A stretch of DNA of 64,000 nucleotides, taken from the NCBI GenBank assembly GCA_934182605.1, contig CAKPRQ010000003.1:106879-170878 (forward strand), read 5' to 3'. This DNA comes from an uncultured Clostridia bacterium. GTDB taxonomy: Bacteria > Bacillota > Clostridia > TANB77 > CAG-508. The position numbers and the translations under genes are program-made. Under the pieces are notes generated by a model, which was given only the letters and a program-made list of their open reading frames with translations, was not told the origin of the DNA and searched no databases. This document shows, one piece after another, positions 1 through 7,991 of this stretch (positions within the stretch are counted from its first letter, which is position 1; every line of letters begins with the position of its first letter).

Positions 1-154
1 TTTCCCATATTTCATATCCATATGGTTTTATAACTATACATCCTTTTGTATCTGTATAATCTGCAAGTTCTGCCTTTAACACAATATCTGTATACCATTG
101 TGCAATATCTTCATCAATATTTGATATTTCTTTTACAAAGTCTTTATCTTTCAT
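1..154 (-). CDS. proS: Proline--tRNA ligase, N-terminal fragment (cut by window edge)
   Basis: The first 51 codons are visible, starting at an ATG at 152-154 behind an AGAGAG-type ribosome binding site. The residues (MKDKDFVKEIS, then DIAQWYTDIVLKAELADY, then GCIVIKPYGYEIWE) match the N terminus of the ProS type 3 (eukaryote/archaeal-like) prolyl-tRNA synthetases, which charge tRNA-Pro with proline in the cytoplasm. The ATP-binding motifs and anticodon domain lie outside the window. The gene reads off the left edge and nothing in the visible part is broken. Confidence 0.9.
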   Translation of the reverse strand, partial: MKDKDFVKEISNIDEDIAQWYTDIVLKAELADYTDTKGCIVIKPYGYEIWE

Positions 155-267
155 TCTATCCACTCTCTCTTTATAAAATATTCTAAATTATTATATCAAT
201 TTAAGAGATTTATGTCAATAGAATAAAAGTGAATTACAACAAAAATATGTGCACCGTGGTACACATA

Positions 268-1128
268 CTAAATATACAAACTAGGATCTACTTTTTCACC
301 ATTTTTTATAATTTCAAAATGTAAATGAGGTTCATCTGCGATTTCAAATGCTGCACTATTTCCTACTGTTCCAACAGTTTGTCCTAGCACAACCTCGTCT
401 CCCTCTTTTACAAATTCTGCTGTTAAAAGGTTTGAATATACAGTTTTATAATCATTTGAATGTTTTATAATTACTGTTATACCATATCTAGGGTCATTTT
501 TTATGCTTTCTACAGTTCCTGATTCAGCCGCTTTTACAACTGTTGTTTTAGGTGCCTTTATATCTAATCCTAAATGTGTTATCCATTCTTCTAAAGTATC
601 TGAATATACTAAATTATCTTTAGCAAATTCCCTTAATATTTCTCCACCTTCTATTGGATTTATAAATTCTGGTTCTTTCTCTTCTTCTTTGTTTTCTTCT
701 TTTTCACTATCAGATTGTGATGTAGTTACATTAGAATTTTCAGTCTCAGTACTTGTTTCTACTTTAATTTCATTACTAGAACTTTCTACTGTATTTCCAT
801 TTACAGTATTTAAAGTATTTTCATTACTTTCAGTATTTGTAACTTGATTAGAAATTTCATTTTTAGTTGTATCATTTTTTACTTCGTTCACATTTTTCCC
901 TATACTGCTACTAACAGCTGTAGTATTACTTACAGAATTTGATATATTTATTTTGGAACTATCTTCATTTGATAAAGCCAATTGTTGCTCTTCTATTTTA
1001 TTATTATAAATACCATACACCACAAGAAAAGCAATTATAGCTACTAACAGAATACCTCCTGCTACCCAAAGCACCGCCATATAGTTATCTGTATCCTCAT
1101 ACATTCCTCTACCATTTCTTCTCATCAT
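268..1128 (-). CDS. spoIIQ: SpoIIQ-like membrane-anchored M23 (LytM) peptidase
   Basis: A 286-residue protein with one N-terminal membrane helix (about 17-40), a long Ser/Thr/Asn/Glu-rich linker (about 45-150) and a C-terminal M23 domain. The domain keeps a HLGLD motif and an HLHFE motif, so the zinc ligands look intact, unlike Bacillus SpoIIQ, which has lost them. SpoIIQ sits in the forespore membrane and binds SpoIIIAH from the mother cell to form the engulfment channel; spoIIIAH is also in this window. Its place just downstream of spoIID supports the sporulation role. An AGGAGG site lies 9 nt before the ATG-ATG start. A general cell-wall M23 hydrolase is the alternative. Confidence 0.8.
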   Translation of the reverse strand: MMRRNGRGMYEDTDNYMAVLWVAGGILLVAIIAFLVVYGIYNNKIEEQQLALSNEDSSKINISNSVSNTTAVSSSIGKNVNEVKNDTTKNEISNQVTNTESNENTLNTVNGNTVESSSNEIKVETSTETENSNVTTSQSDSEKEENKEEEKEPEFINPIEGGEILREFAKDNLVYSDTLEEWITHLGLDIKAPKTTVVKAAESGTVESIKNDPRYGITVIIKHSNDYKTVYSNLLTAEFVKEGDEVVLGQTVGTVGNSAAFEIADEPHLHFEIIKNGEKVDPSLYI

Positions 1129-1268
1129 ATATAAATACCTCCTAAACTTTATTATTTAAAGTATTTACATATTTGGAAATTTTATACTTTTATTTTGAAA
1201 ATTTAATTATAAATAATATAAATTCTGTAGAATAAGTTTATTAATAATAAAATTCAATTACTTATAAG

Positions 1269-1420
1269 GTTACTGTTCAATTACGGGAGCATATAAATTT
1301 AGCCAAATCGTGATATATAGCTATTTGCGAGTCAAGACCCGGATTGTGTCACCTGTGCTTGTTTTTTGACTAAAAATAGCTATATATCACGATTTTATAA
1401 AATAGTTACTAAACTGTAAC
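1269..1420. repeat. Palindromic MITE-like element, copy A
   Basis: This 152-bp element begins GTTAC and ends GTAAC. It has inverted arms (ATCGTGATATATAGCTATTT on the left, its complement on the right) around a conserved loop containing GTCAAGACCCGGATTGTGTC. It is flanked by a perfect 8-bp direct repeat, CTTATAAG (1261-1268 and 1421-1428). The right repeat contains the spoIID stop codon (1422-1424), so the element landed 2 bp past that stop. It may now act as a 3' hairpin for spoIID. Confidence 0.85.
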
Positions 1421-1421
1421 C

Positions 1422-2435
1422 TTATAAGTCTTGAACTTCTACTCCTACATAGAAATGTTTTATTATTTGCTCATAGTTGCTTCCTTGTTTTGCCATCGCA
1501 TCCGCTCCTGTTTGACTCATTCCTATACCGTGTCCATACCCTGTCACTTTAAATTTTATGTTATTACCATTTATTTCCATATCAAAATTTGTTGAACGTA
1601 AGCCCAATATGCTTCTAACTTCTGTTCCAGCAATATTTTTATTCCCTACTTTTAATGTTTTTACTCTACCACTTTCTGTATATTCTAATATTTTTATTTC
1701 TTCACTTATATTTTCTAAATTTACAGCAATATCTTCGTACTTTTCTTTGAATTTATTTACTAATTCATCTATTGTTAATTGCACTTCAGAACTATATTGT
1801 GTATATCCCTCTTCTCCTGATGTTTCTACTACTTGTAAGTAAGGATACCCAGTGCCTCCCCATACGTTTACTGGTATTTCTGTTTTTCCTCCACTATTAG
1901 CATGGAAGAATGAATTGATTAGATTGCCTTCATACGTTATTACTTTTCCTTTCGTTTCATTCACAGCAGTTACTATTTTATTCCAATTTTCATTTTCTGT
2001 ACTATCATCCCATTTTTCAAAACGTTCTTCTTTCGAAATCCACGCTTGACAACATTCGTAACTATCACAAATATCTGCTTCTTCTCCATGAGGTTTTGAA
2101 TTTATTATTTTATACAAAGTGTATGTTCTAGCTACTACTGCTTGTGCTTTCAATGCTTCCATTTCATAATTTGCTGGCATTTCTGCAGATACAACTCCAC
2201 ATAAATATTCATCTAAATTAATATCTTCAATTTCATTCGTTTCTCTATGCAATAATTTTATCGTATTAAAATCTTTATAATTATAATTTTCTAAAACTAC
2301 TTCTGTTTCTTCTACATTATTTTCTAATTTATTTTCAACAGAAGCATCTATACTTTCTCTTTTATTTGTAAACATTATAGGAATAAAGAAACATAATAAT
2401 ACAATAAAAAAAAGATATGTTATTACTTTTTTCAA
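1422..2435 (-). CDS. spoIID: Stage II sporulation protein D (lytic transglycosylase)
   Basis: A 337-residue protein with an N-terminal membrane anchor (about 4-22) and a SpoIID/LytB domain. Family signatures are VVSAEMPANYEMEALKAQAV with the catalytic Glu in SAEMP, SFFHANSGGKT, and GYGHGIGMSQTGADAMA near the C terminus. SpoIID cleaves septal peptidoglycan glycan strands during engulfment together with SpoIIP and SpoIIM. The gene lies 54 bp downstream of sigF in the same direction, so it may be read through from the spoIIA operon or have its own mother-cell promoter. The stop codon lies inside the target duplication of repeat copy A. Confidence 0.92.
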   Translation of the reverse strand: MKKVITYLFFIVLLCFFIPIMFTNKRESIDASVENKLENNVEETEVVLENYNYKDFNTIKLLHRETNEIEDINLDEYLCGVVSAEMPANYEMEALKAQAVVARTYTLYKIINSKPHGEEADICDSYECCQAWISKEERFEKWDDSTENENWNKIVTAVNETKGKVITYEGNLINSFFHANSGGKTEIPVNVWGGTGYPYLQVVETSGEEGYTQYSSEVQLTIDELVNKFKEKYEDIAVNLENISEEIKILEYTESGRVKTLKVGNKNIAGTEVRSILGLRSTNFDMEINGNNIKFKVTGYGHGIGMSQTGADAMAKQGSNYEQIIKHFYVGVEVQDL

Positions 2436-2489
2436 TTAATATTCTACCTCCTTATTTTTAGTTCTAATTATTAATGCAAAAATTGTATA

Positions 2490-3209
2490 TTACACTAGTA
2501 GTTCCCTTAAATTTCCTAATATCCTTTTTTCTAATCTTGATATTTGTACTTGACTTACTCCAAGTATTTTTGCTACTTGAGTTTGAGTTTGTCCCTTAAA
2601 ATATCTTAATATTATTACCTCTTTTTCTTTTTCAGATAATGTTTTTAACATATCTTTTAAAAGTATTTTATCTACTACTTTCGTTTCTTCATCTACATTT
2701 ATAGTTATTTTATCTAATAATGTAGTTTTATCACCTTCATCATATACCTCTTCATTTATAGACTCTAATGGCTTTGAAGTAGTTAATGCATATACTACTT
2801 CTTCTACTTCTACTTGTAATTCATCTGCTATTTCTTTTAATGTTAATTCTTTTCCTTCTTTATTTTCATAAAATTTCTGTACTTCTTTAATTTTTATTAA
2901 TAATTCTCTAACACTTCTACTAACTTTTATTGGTCCATCATCTCTTATAAATCTTTTTATTTCCCCTAATATATATGGTACTGCATAGGTAGATAACCTA
3001 TAATCTAAGTTTAAATCGAATTTATATATACTTTTTATAAATCCCAATGCTCCTAATTGATATAAATCTTCTATCTCATATCCTCTATCTTTAAATCTTC
3101 TTACTATACTCCATATTAATCCATTATTTTCTCTAACTAATGTTTCCATTGCTTCTTCATTACCATTTTGAGCTTCTATAATATTTTCTATATTTTTATC
3201 ATATATCAT
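2490..3209 (-). CDS. sigF: RNA polymerase sporulation sigma factor F
   Basis: A 239-residue sigma-70 family protein with region 2 (LIWSIVRRFKDRGYEIEDLY, then LGALGFIKSIYKFDLNLDY and LSTYAVPYILGEIKRFIRDD) and a C-terminal region 4 helix-turn-helix (KILGVSQVQISRLEKRIL). It directs the first forespore-specific gene programme. It is the third gene after spoIIAA and spoIIAB, 26 bp from spoIIAB, the standard order of the spoIIA operon, which separates it from SigG and SigE. Its activity should be controlled by the anti-sigma factor SpoIIAB next door. Confidence 0.95.
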   Translation of the reverse strand: MIYDKNIENIIEAQNGNEEAMETLVRENNGLIWSIVRRFKDRGYEIEDLYQLGALGFIKSIYKFDLNLDYRLSTYAVPYILGEIKRFIRDDGPIKVSRSVRELLIKIKEVQKFYENKEGKELTLKEIADELQVEVEEVVYALTTSKPLESINEEVYDEGDKTTLLDKITINVDEETKVVDKILLKDMLKTLSEKEKEVIILRYFKGQTQTQVAKILGVSQVQISRLEKRILGNLRELLV

Positions 3210-3235
3210 ATTATATGCTCCTTTAGTTATTAATT

Positions 3236-3664
3236 TTAGACAAATATTTTTTTCATACTTACTTTTGTTCCCAAACCTACTATAGATTCAACTTTTAATT
3301 CATCCATAAAACTATCCATAATCGTAAATCCCATACCAGATCTTTCTAAATCTGGTTTTGTAGTATATAGTGGTTCTCTTGCTAATTCTATATTTTCAAT
3401 CCCTTTACCTCTATCTGACACTTCTATTTCTAAAGAATTTTTTGTTAATCTAGCTTCTATTGTTATTATCCCTTCTGAAGTATCATAAGCATGTATTATA
3501 CAATTTGTCACGGCTTCTGATACTGCTGTTTTTATATCTGCTAAATCTTCTATGTTTAAATCTAATTGTGAAGCAAAAGCAGCTACTGTTACTCTTGCAA
3601 AAGATTCATTTGAAGACTTACTTAAAATTTTTAATTTCATTTTATTTTCATAACATTCTTGCAT
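3236..3664 (-). CDS. spoIIAB: Anti-sigma F factor and serine kinase SpoIIAB
   Basis: A 142-residue GHKL-fold kinase. Visible signatures are NESFARVTVAAFASQLD, AVSEAVTNCIIHAY (N box), EVSDRGKGIENIE (G1 box) and ERSGMGFTIMDSFMDEL (G2 box). It holds sigma F inactive and phosphorylates SpoIIAA on serine. It lies between spoIIAA and sigF with short spacers. The start at 3664 has a GAGGTGAG binding site about 6 nt upstream; a second Met at codon 9 would also fit the family. Confidence 0.95.
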   Translation of the reverse strand: MQECYENKMKLKILSKSSNESFARVTVAAFASQLDLNIEDLADIKTAVSEAVTNCIIHAYDTSEGIITIEARLTKNSLEIEVSDRGKGIENIELAREPLYTTKPDLERSGMGFTIMDSFMDELKVESIVGLGTKVSMKKIFV

Positions 3665-3679
3665 ATGTACTCACCTCAC

Positions 3680-3997
3680 TTATTCTCCTTTACTATATAT
3701 GTTTATAATTTTCAATATACCTGACATTTTTAATATTCTTTCTACACTTGGAGCAACATTTTTTATTTCTAAAGTTCCTCCAAGCATAGACAAAAGCTTA
3801 TATCTGCCTATTATCATACCTATTCCTGCACTGTCCATAAAAGAGACACTACTAAAATCAAATATAGCTTTTCTAGGAATACGTCTTTGAATTTCATAAT
3901 CAGCCCTCCTTCTTATAATTTCTGTTGTATGATGGTCTATTTCTTCAGTTAGTTTAAATGTTAATATTTTTTCATTATTGTCATAATTTACATCCAT
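3680..3997 (-). CDS. spoIIAA: Anti-sigma F factor antagonist SpoIIAA
   Basis: A 105-residue STAS-domain protein, the usual family length. The segment AIFDFSSVSFMDSAGIGMII holds the phosphorylatable serine of the DSAGIG motif. Dephosphorylated SpoIIAA binds SpoIIAB and frees sigma F in the forespore. It is the first gene of the spoIIAA-spoIIAB-sigF operon. The roughly 150-bp leader upstream contains a perfect Spo0A-box match (TTCGACA), as expected for this operon. Confidence 0.95.
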   Translation of the reverse strand: MDVNYDNNEKILTFKLTEEIDHHTTEIIRRRADYEIQRRIPRKAIFDFSSVSFMDSAGIGMIIGRYKLLSMLGGTLEIKNVAPSVERILKMSGILKIINIYSKGE

Positions 3998-4101
3998 ATT
4001 TTAATCTCATTCCTTTCGCAATACAATATAAGTTTTATATTAACTTGTCCTACTTATTATACAGTATTTCTATTAATTTTTATAGAGCGAAACTTAGGAA
4101 G

Positions 4102-4130
4102 TTTTGACGAATTTTGAGAAGTTTTCGACA
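4102..4130. promoter_or_regulatory. Candidate Spo0A boxes upstream of spoIIAA
   Basis: TTCGACA at 4124-4130 matches the Bacillus/Clostridium 0A box exactly, and TTTTGACGA at 4102-4110 is a weaker match about one and a half turns away. Both lie 105-133 bp upstream of spoIIAA, an operon known to be activated by phosphorylated Spo0A in Bacillus and Clostridium. Binding is inferred from sequence only. Confidence 0.5.
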
Positions 4131-4152
4131 TTATTCTACAATTGAAAAAAAG

Positions 4153-4182
4153 AAAAAAAAGAACTTGTAAGTTCTTTTTTTT
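4153..4182. terminator. Bidirectional terminator after the prepilin/FGE gene
   Basis: A perfect hairpin (AAGAACTT, loop GT, AAGTTCTT) flanked by runs of A and T, so it can work on both strands. It lies just past the stop of the minus-strand gene at 4206. Confidence 0.85.
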
Positions 4183-4205
4183 ATTCATATATTTATTTAT
4201 TCTAT

Positions 4206-5831
4206 TTAGACTTCTTTTATATATAGGGCTACACGGAAACCATGACCAATAAATTCAACGCTTGGATCTAAACCATTTATACGATAAGACGCATTGCAAA
4301 TCATTTTACTATCCTCTAAATTCGGTAAATCACCATAGCATCCACCTCTAGATATACGACCATTGTCATAATTTTCCATAGTCCATTCGTATACATTTCC
4401 TCCCATATCAGATATATTTTTTTGCCTAAAGGCTTCTAATAGCCCACAGGTTGCAGGTTCTAAATTGGTAGTATCACCACCACTTATTCCTCTATAATTT
4501 CCCATTCCTATTGAATCAATTGCGTAAGTATCATATCCTATTTCACCTACATCATAAGCTCCTATAAATTTTAATGTTGTATCCCATTGTGTTCCATATA
4601 TTAATGTTGATGCTACTCCATAATTTTCATCTGTTACTGGATACATTACTTCTGCTGATGTTTTTGAATTAATCCAATCAATATCATTATATACTATTGC
4701 GCCTTGCTTTGATACTGGTTTTCCATTTACAGGTTGCCCAGCCTCATATCTCGCTATATAAAATCCCCCATTATTACTTACACTCGTTGTTATTTCTTCT
4801 GGTACATTTTCAGTTAAATTCTCAAATGATGATATGAGGGGACTTATTTTACCAAAATCATACCTCTCAAACTTCACTATCTCCCCATCTACTGGCACCC
4901 ACACAAATTCATTACCTGTGCTATTTCCATCTTCATCAATTTCATCTGTTATAACTAAACCGTTTTTGTAACCATCTGAACTTTGCCATATTGCATTGTT
5001 TTCATTCACTGCATAAAAACCTGCAGGTATTAGCGGATTATTATACGTACCAGTAGTTTTACCATCTATAGTCAAATTAATTGGTAATTTTTGTATTGTA
5101 ACCTTTTTTCCGTTATTAGTAGCATATATTTCATTACCATTTTTATCTATTATCATCATACTTACTGCATAAGTTTTATAATGTTCTAGATTATCAAATA
5201 TATATGAATTATCATCTTGAGCAGAGGTCCAATCATTATTATCTATTTTAAATTTATATTTAGATATATTCGCATTTATAATATCAGCATATACTTTTAA
5301 TTGTATATTAGGTACTCCATTCGTAACGGTTGCTAATACTTCTGTTTTTAATTCATAACTTGGGACACTAAAATTTATAGTATTTATACTTTCACTTACA
5401 TCTTTTATTCCATAATACGTATTGCCACTTACTGTTATTCCTGGATAAAAATATATATTATGACTTTCCTCATTTACGATATAATAATTATTAATTGAAT
5501 CTTTTACACCATAAGTTAAGTTCATATCGTCTAAAAGTGATAAATCTACTTTATAATATCCGTCTCCATCATTTGCATTCCTACTCTCTCCTAATAAAGT
5601 TACCATATTAAAAGTAATTTTTTCACTTACTGGTAATTCTTTATTTTTTTGATAATATACATCTGTTTTTTCTCTAACTATTTCCAGATCATTATAAAAT
5701 GTTTTTAATGTTTTTACATCTGCATATCCTGTTACACTTATTCCAATAGTTGTTATTAATATCGCCATTACAACTATTGTTAAAACTAATATGGATAATG
5801 TTACTCCACTTTCGTTCACTAATTTATTCAT
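4206..5831 (-). CDS. Prepilin-like N terminus fused to a formylglycine-enzyme (SUMF1)-type domain
   Basis: A 541-residue protein. Residues 1-35 form a class III/type IV prepilin-like start (NESGVTLSILVLTIVVMAI) that lacks the usual Glu at position +5. A middle region (about 40-260) includes a fibronectin-like stretch. The C-terminal part (about 290-541) resembles the FGE-sulfatase/C-type-lectin fold: FVWVPVDGE, GGFYIARYEAGQ, MGGNVYEWTMENYD, SRGGCYG and GHGFRVALYI. It is probably a surface-displayed binding protein rather than an enzyme; I see no sulfatase and no clear catalytic Cys pair. A paralogue lies at 32664-34658. It stands alone between two terminators. Confidence 0.7.
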   Translation of the reverse strand: MNKLVNESGVTLSILVLTIVVMAILITTIGISVTGYADVKTLKTFYNDLEIVREKTDVYYQKNKELPVSEKITFNMVTLLGESRNANDGDGYYKVDLSLLDDMNLTYGVKDSINNYYIVNEESHNIYFYPGITVSGNTYYGIKDVSESINTINFSVPSYELKTEVLATVTNGVPNIQLKVYADIINANISKYKFKIDNNDWTSAQDDNSYIFDNLEHYKTYAVSMMIIDKNGNEIYATNNGKKVTIQKLPINLTIDGKTTGTYNNPLIPAGFYAVNENNAIWQSSDGYKNGLVITDEIDEDGNSTGNEFVWVPVDGEIVKFERYDFGKISPLISSFENLTENVPEEITTSVSNNGGFYIARYEAGQPVNGKPVSKQGAIVYNDIDWINSKTSAEVMYPVTDENYGVASTLIYGTQWDTTLKFIGAYDVGEIGYDTYAIDSIGMGNYRGISGGDTTNLEPATCGLLEAFRQKNISDMGGNVYEWTMENYDNGRISRGGCYGDLPNLEDSKMICNASYRINGLDPSVEFIGHGFRVALYIKEV

Positions 5832-5904
5832 ACGTACCTTCCTTATTATATCATTTTTATTATTTGTTTAATTTCAAAATTTATTATATTCTACTATATA
5901 ATAC

Positions 5905-5936
5905 GAAAAAAAGCAAGAATTTACTCCCGCTTTTTT
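5905..5936 (-). terminator. Terminator after the Rpn fragment
   Basis: On the minus strand GCGGGA pairs with TCTTGC (two G-U pairs) and is followed by a run of seven T. It lies about 50 bp past the stop of the Rpn fragment. Confidence 0.65.
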
Positions 5937-5985
5937 AATTTAATTATAATAATACTTATCAAATTATGAATAATAAAATTTCAAC

Positions 5986-6612
5986 TTAGACAATTGCCTC
6001 TATTTCTTCTTTAGTTAAACCAGTCGCATTTATTATAACTTGCATATTTATCTTTTGATTTAATAATTTTTTTGCTATTTCTTTTTTACTTTCAATTATT
6101 CCTTCAATTTTACCTTCAATTTTACCTTCTTTTCTTCCCTCTTTTTTTCCTACCTTCATACCTTTTTTCAATCCTTTTTCCATACCTGTTTTCATTGCAT
6201 CTTGTTCTCTTGCCATTCTATCCATTTCTGCTATTCTTCTTCTAAATGCTGTCTCTACTACTTCTGGTATTGATGAAAGTTCTTCATATTGTTTTATAGC
6301 TTCTTCTATATTTATATTATTTTTTGCCACCATATTTCTCACCTCCTGACTTTTATTACTTAAAAATACACACCATTCATCTAATTTGTTCTTTACGATG
6401 TCCTCGTATTTTACATCATTATCTAATAGTTTTCTTTCTTCCTCAAATCTAGGTAATTGTATAAAGTATATAACGCCTCCGTTTACACAAAAATTAGATC
6501 TATTATTTATATCACATTTAATTATATAATCCTCCATTCCAGGAATCTTATAATTTAATATATTTATTACTATTACATCTTTTATTTTTTCATATTTTTT
6601 ACATCTTTGTCA
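5986..6612 (-). pseudogene. Rpn/PD-(D/E)XK transposase-type nuclease, 5'-truncated
   Basis: The C-terminal part of an Rpn-family recombination-promoting nuclease (full proteins are near 300 residues). An ATG at 6537 would give 183 residues, but the reading frame continues upstream to about 6612 with family-like residues (YEKIKDVIVINILNYKIPG), then meets a TGA. The catalytic N-terminal half is missing. The C terminus shows the typical charged Gly/Lys/Glu repeat (KEGRKEGKIEGKIEG) and the NATGLTKEEIEAI tail. The break coincides with the decayed repeat at 6612-6700. The remaining piece is unlikely to be an active nuclease. Confidence 0.7.
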
Positions 6613-6700
6613 AGAAAAATCGTGCAACAGATTAACGTATTTTTCGACAAAAATACGTTTAAAAATAGCTATATATTTTTTTGTTACATTCATAATAAAA
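6612..6700. repeat. Decayed MITE-like remnant with an internal hairpin
   Basis: It contains AAAATCGTG, AAAAATAGCTATATA and a GTTAC end, pieces of the palindromic family, around a perfect 11-bp hairpin (6634-6644 with 6649-6659). It sits exactly where the Rpn gene loses its frame. Membership of the family is likely but not certain. Confidence 0.4.
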
Positions 6701-6726
6701 TAGTATATATTATAATTAATAGAATA

Positions 6727-7686
6727 TTAAACATTTTGTAACCCTACTAATTCCATTTTTAATTTTGATAAATCTGTTACAGTTATTTTTCCATCCCCAT
6801 TTATATCACTGGCAGCTAATTTATTTTCCACAAAATTATAATTTTTTATAATATATCCTTTTAGTAAAGATAAATCAACTGATGATTGTCTTCCATCCTC
6901 ATTTATATCCCCAGTCACTATTATTATATAATTTCTATTATCAACAGTTAATTCCATACTTGTTGCTAATTTTTCATCTTCTTTTACTTCTTCTTTACCT
7001 CTATATATTTTTATTTCACTTTCACATTTATTAGTTATATTGCTCAATAATTCTTTTACTGTTGTATTTACTGAGATATTTCTTATCATACTTTTTTCTA
7101 TTTTATATTTCTCTGTTTCAATTACATCCGGAGTATTTTCCACTCTATGTACAGTATCAAGTACTAAATCACCATTACAAGCTATTTCTCCCAAAACTTC
7201 TTGTCTTTCCTCTGCTGTTGTTGCTGAAAGAAATTCTTCAGATAATCCTACCATCATTAAATCAAATAATGAATATTCGGAATTTAATAAAAGAAATTCG
7301 GCTCCTGGAAATTTAACTACCTCTGTAGTTCCTGTTACTTTTAATTTTAATTCTGTTACAAATTCTTGGCCTGGATTAAGATTTCCAAATTTAACTGTTA
7401 TATAAAAGTCTGACTGTTCAAAATTTTCAGTGCTTATACTTTCAAATTTTGTACCTGAAGGTATTGAAAGTATTAATCTTGAACTTGTAAATTTTATATC
7501 TGAAATATTTTTTAAAGTTATTTTATACGTTATAATATCACCGCTTTTAACAACTGTAGTTTCTATTGGTTCTGATGTAATACTTGCTTCTATATATTTT
7601 TGTGATTCTGCAAATTCTTTTTTATTTATTGTTATCATTAATAAAATAAATATAAATAATATTAAAAATATAGTTTTTTTCTTCAT
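6727..7686 (-). CDS. Secreted protein with DUF11-like domain and C-terminal dockerin-like repeats
   Basis: A 319-residue protein with an N-terminal signal/anchor helix (about 4-20), then a DUF11-like beta domain (about 30-135: GDIITYKITLKNIS, NLNPGQEFVTELKLKVTG) and a C-terminal type I dockerin-like pair (GDINEDGRQSSVDLSLLKGY and SDINGDGKITVTDLSKLKM). Each repeat has the Ca-binding DxNxDG loop. Dockerins bind cohesins on scaffolds or surface proteins; no cohesin is visible in the window. Function is inferred only as extracellular assembly or adhesion. Confidence 0.75.
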   Translation of the reverse strand: MKKKTIFLILFIFILLMITINKKEFAESQKYIEASITSEPIETTVVKSGDIITYKITLKNISDIKFTSSRLILSIPSGTKFESISTENFEQSDFYITVKFGNLNPGQEFVTELKLKVTGTTEVVKFPGAEFLLLNSEYSLFDLMMVGLSEEFLSATTAEERQEVLGEIACNGDLVLDTVHRVENTPDVIETEKYKIEKSMIRNISVNTTVKELLSNITNKCESEIKIYRGKEEVKEDEKLATSMELTVDNRNYIIIVTGDINEDGRQSSVDLSLLKGYIIKNYNFVENKLAASDINGDGKITVTDLSKLKMELVGLQNV

Positions 7687-7789
7687 TTCTTATTCCTTCT
7701 TCTTATACAAAATTCATTTCTATTATACTACACTTTATCTAGAAAGAGCAAGAGTTTAATAAAAAATTTTATGTTTTTATGTAACAACT

Positions 7790-7856
7790 GTTACATATGT
7801 TTTGACTAAAATAGCTATATAGCAAGCTTTTTAAAGGTTAGGAAGTGAGTAGTAAC
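7790..7856. repeat. Half-length MITE-like remnant
   Basis: This matches only one arm of the palindromic family: GTTAC, then GTTTTGACTAAAATAGCTATA, AGCAAGCTTTTTAAAG and a final GTAAC. It is closest to the right half of copy G (61752-61891). The loop and opposite arm are missing, and no flanking duplication is visible. Confidence 0.6.
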
Positions 7857-7878
7857 ATTTCATGAAATAAAAAATACT

Positions 7879-7950
7879 AGAAACTCTATATTTCATTTAT
7901 GAATTTTCCGCTTATACAAGCTAATATCATAAACATCTTAAAGAGTTTCT
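7879..7950. terminator. Possible hairpin downstream of the GT2 gene
   Basis: AGAAACTCT (7879-7887) and AGAGTTTCT (7942-7950) form an inverted repeat with a 54-nt loop, about 40 bp past the glycosyltransferase stop. The loop is long for a classical terminator, so this is a weak call. Confidence 0.3.
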
Positions 7951-7991
7951 AATACTTTCAAACTATTCGGGATTACAATTTATATAATATT

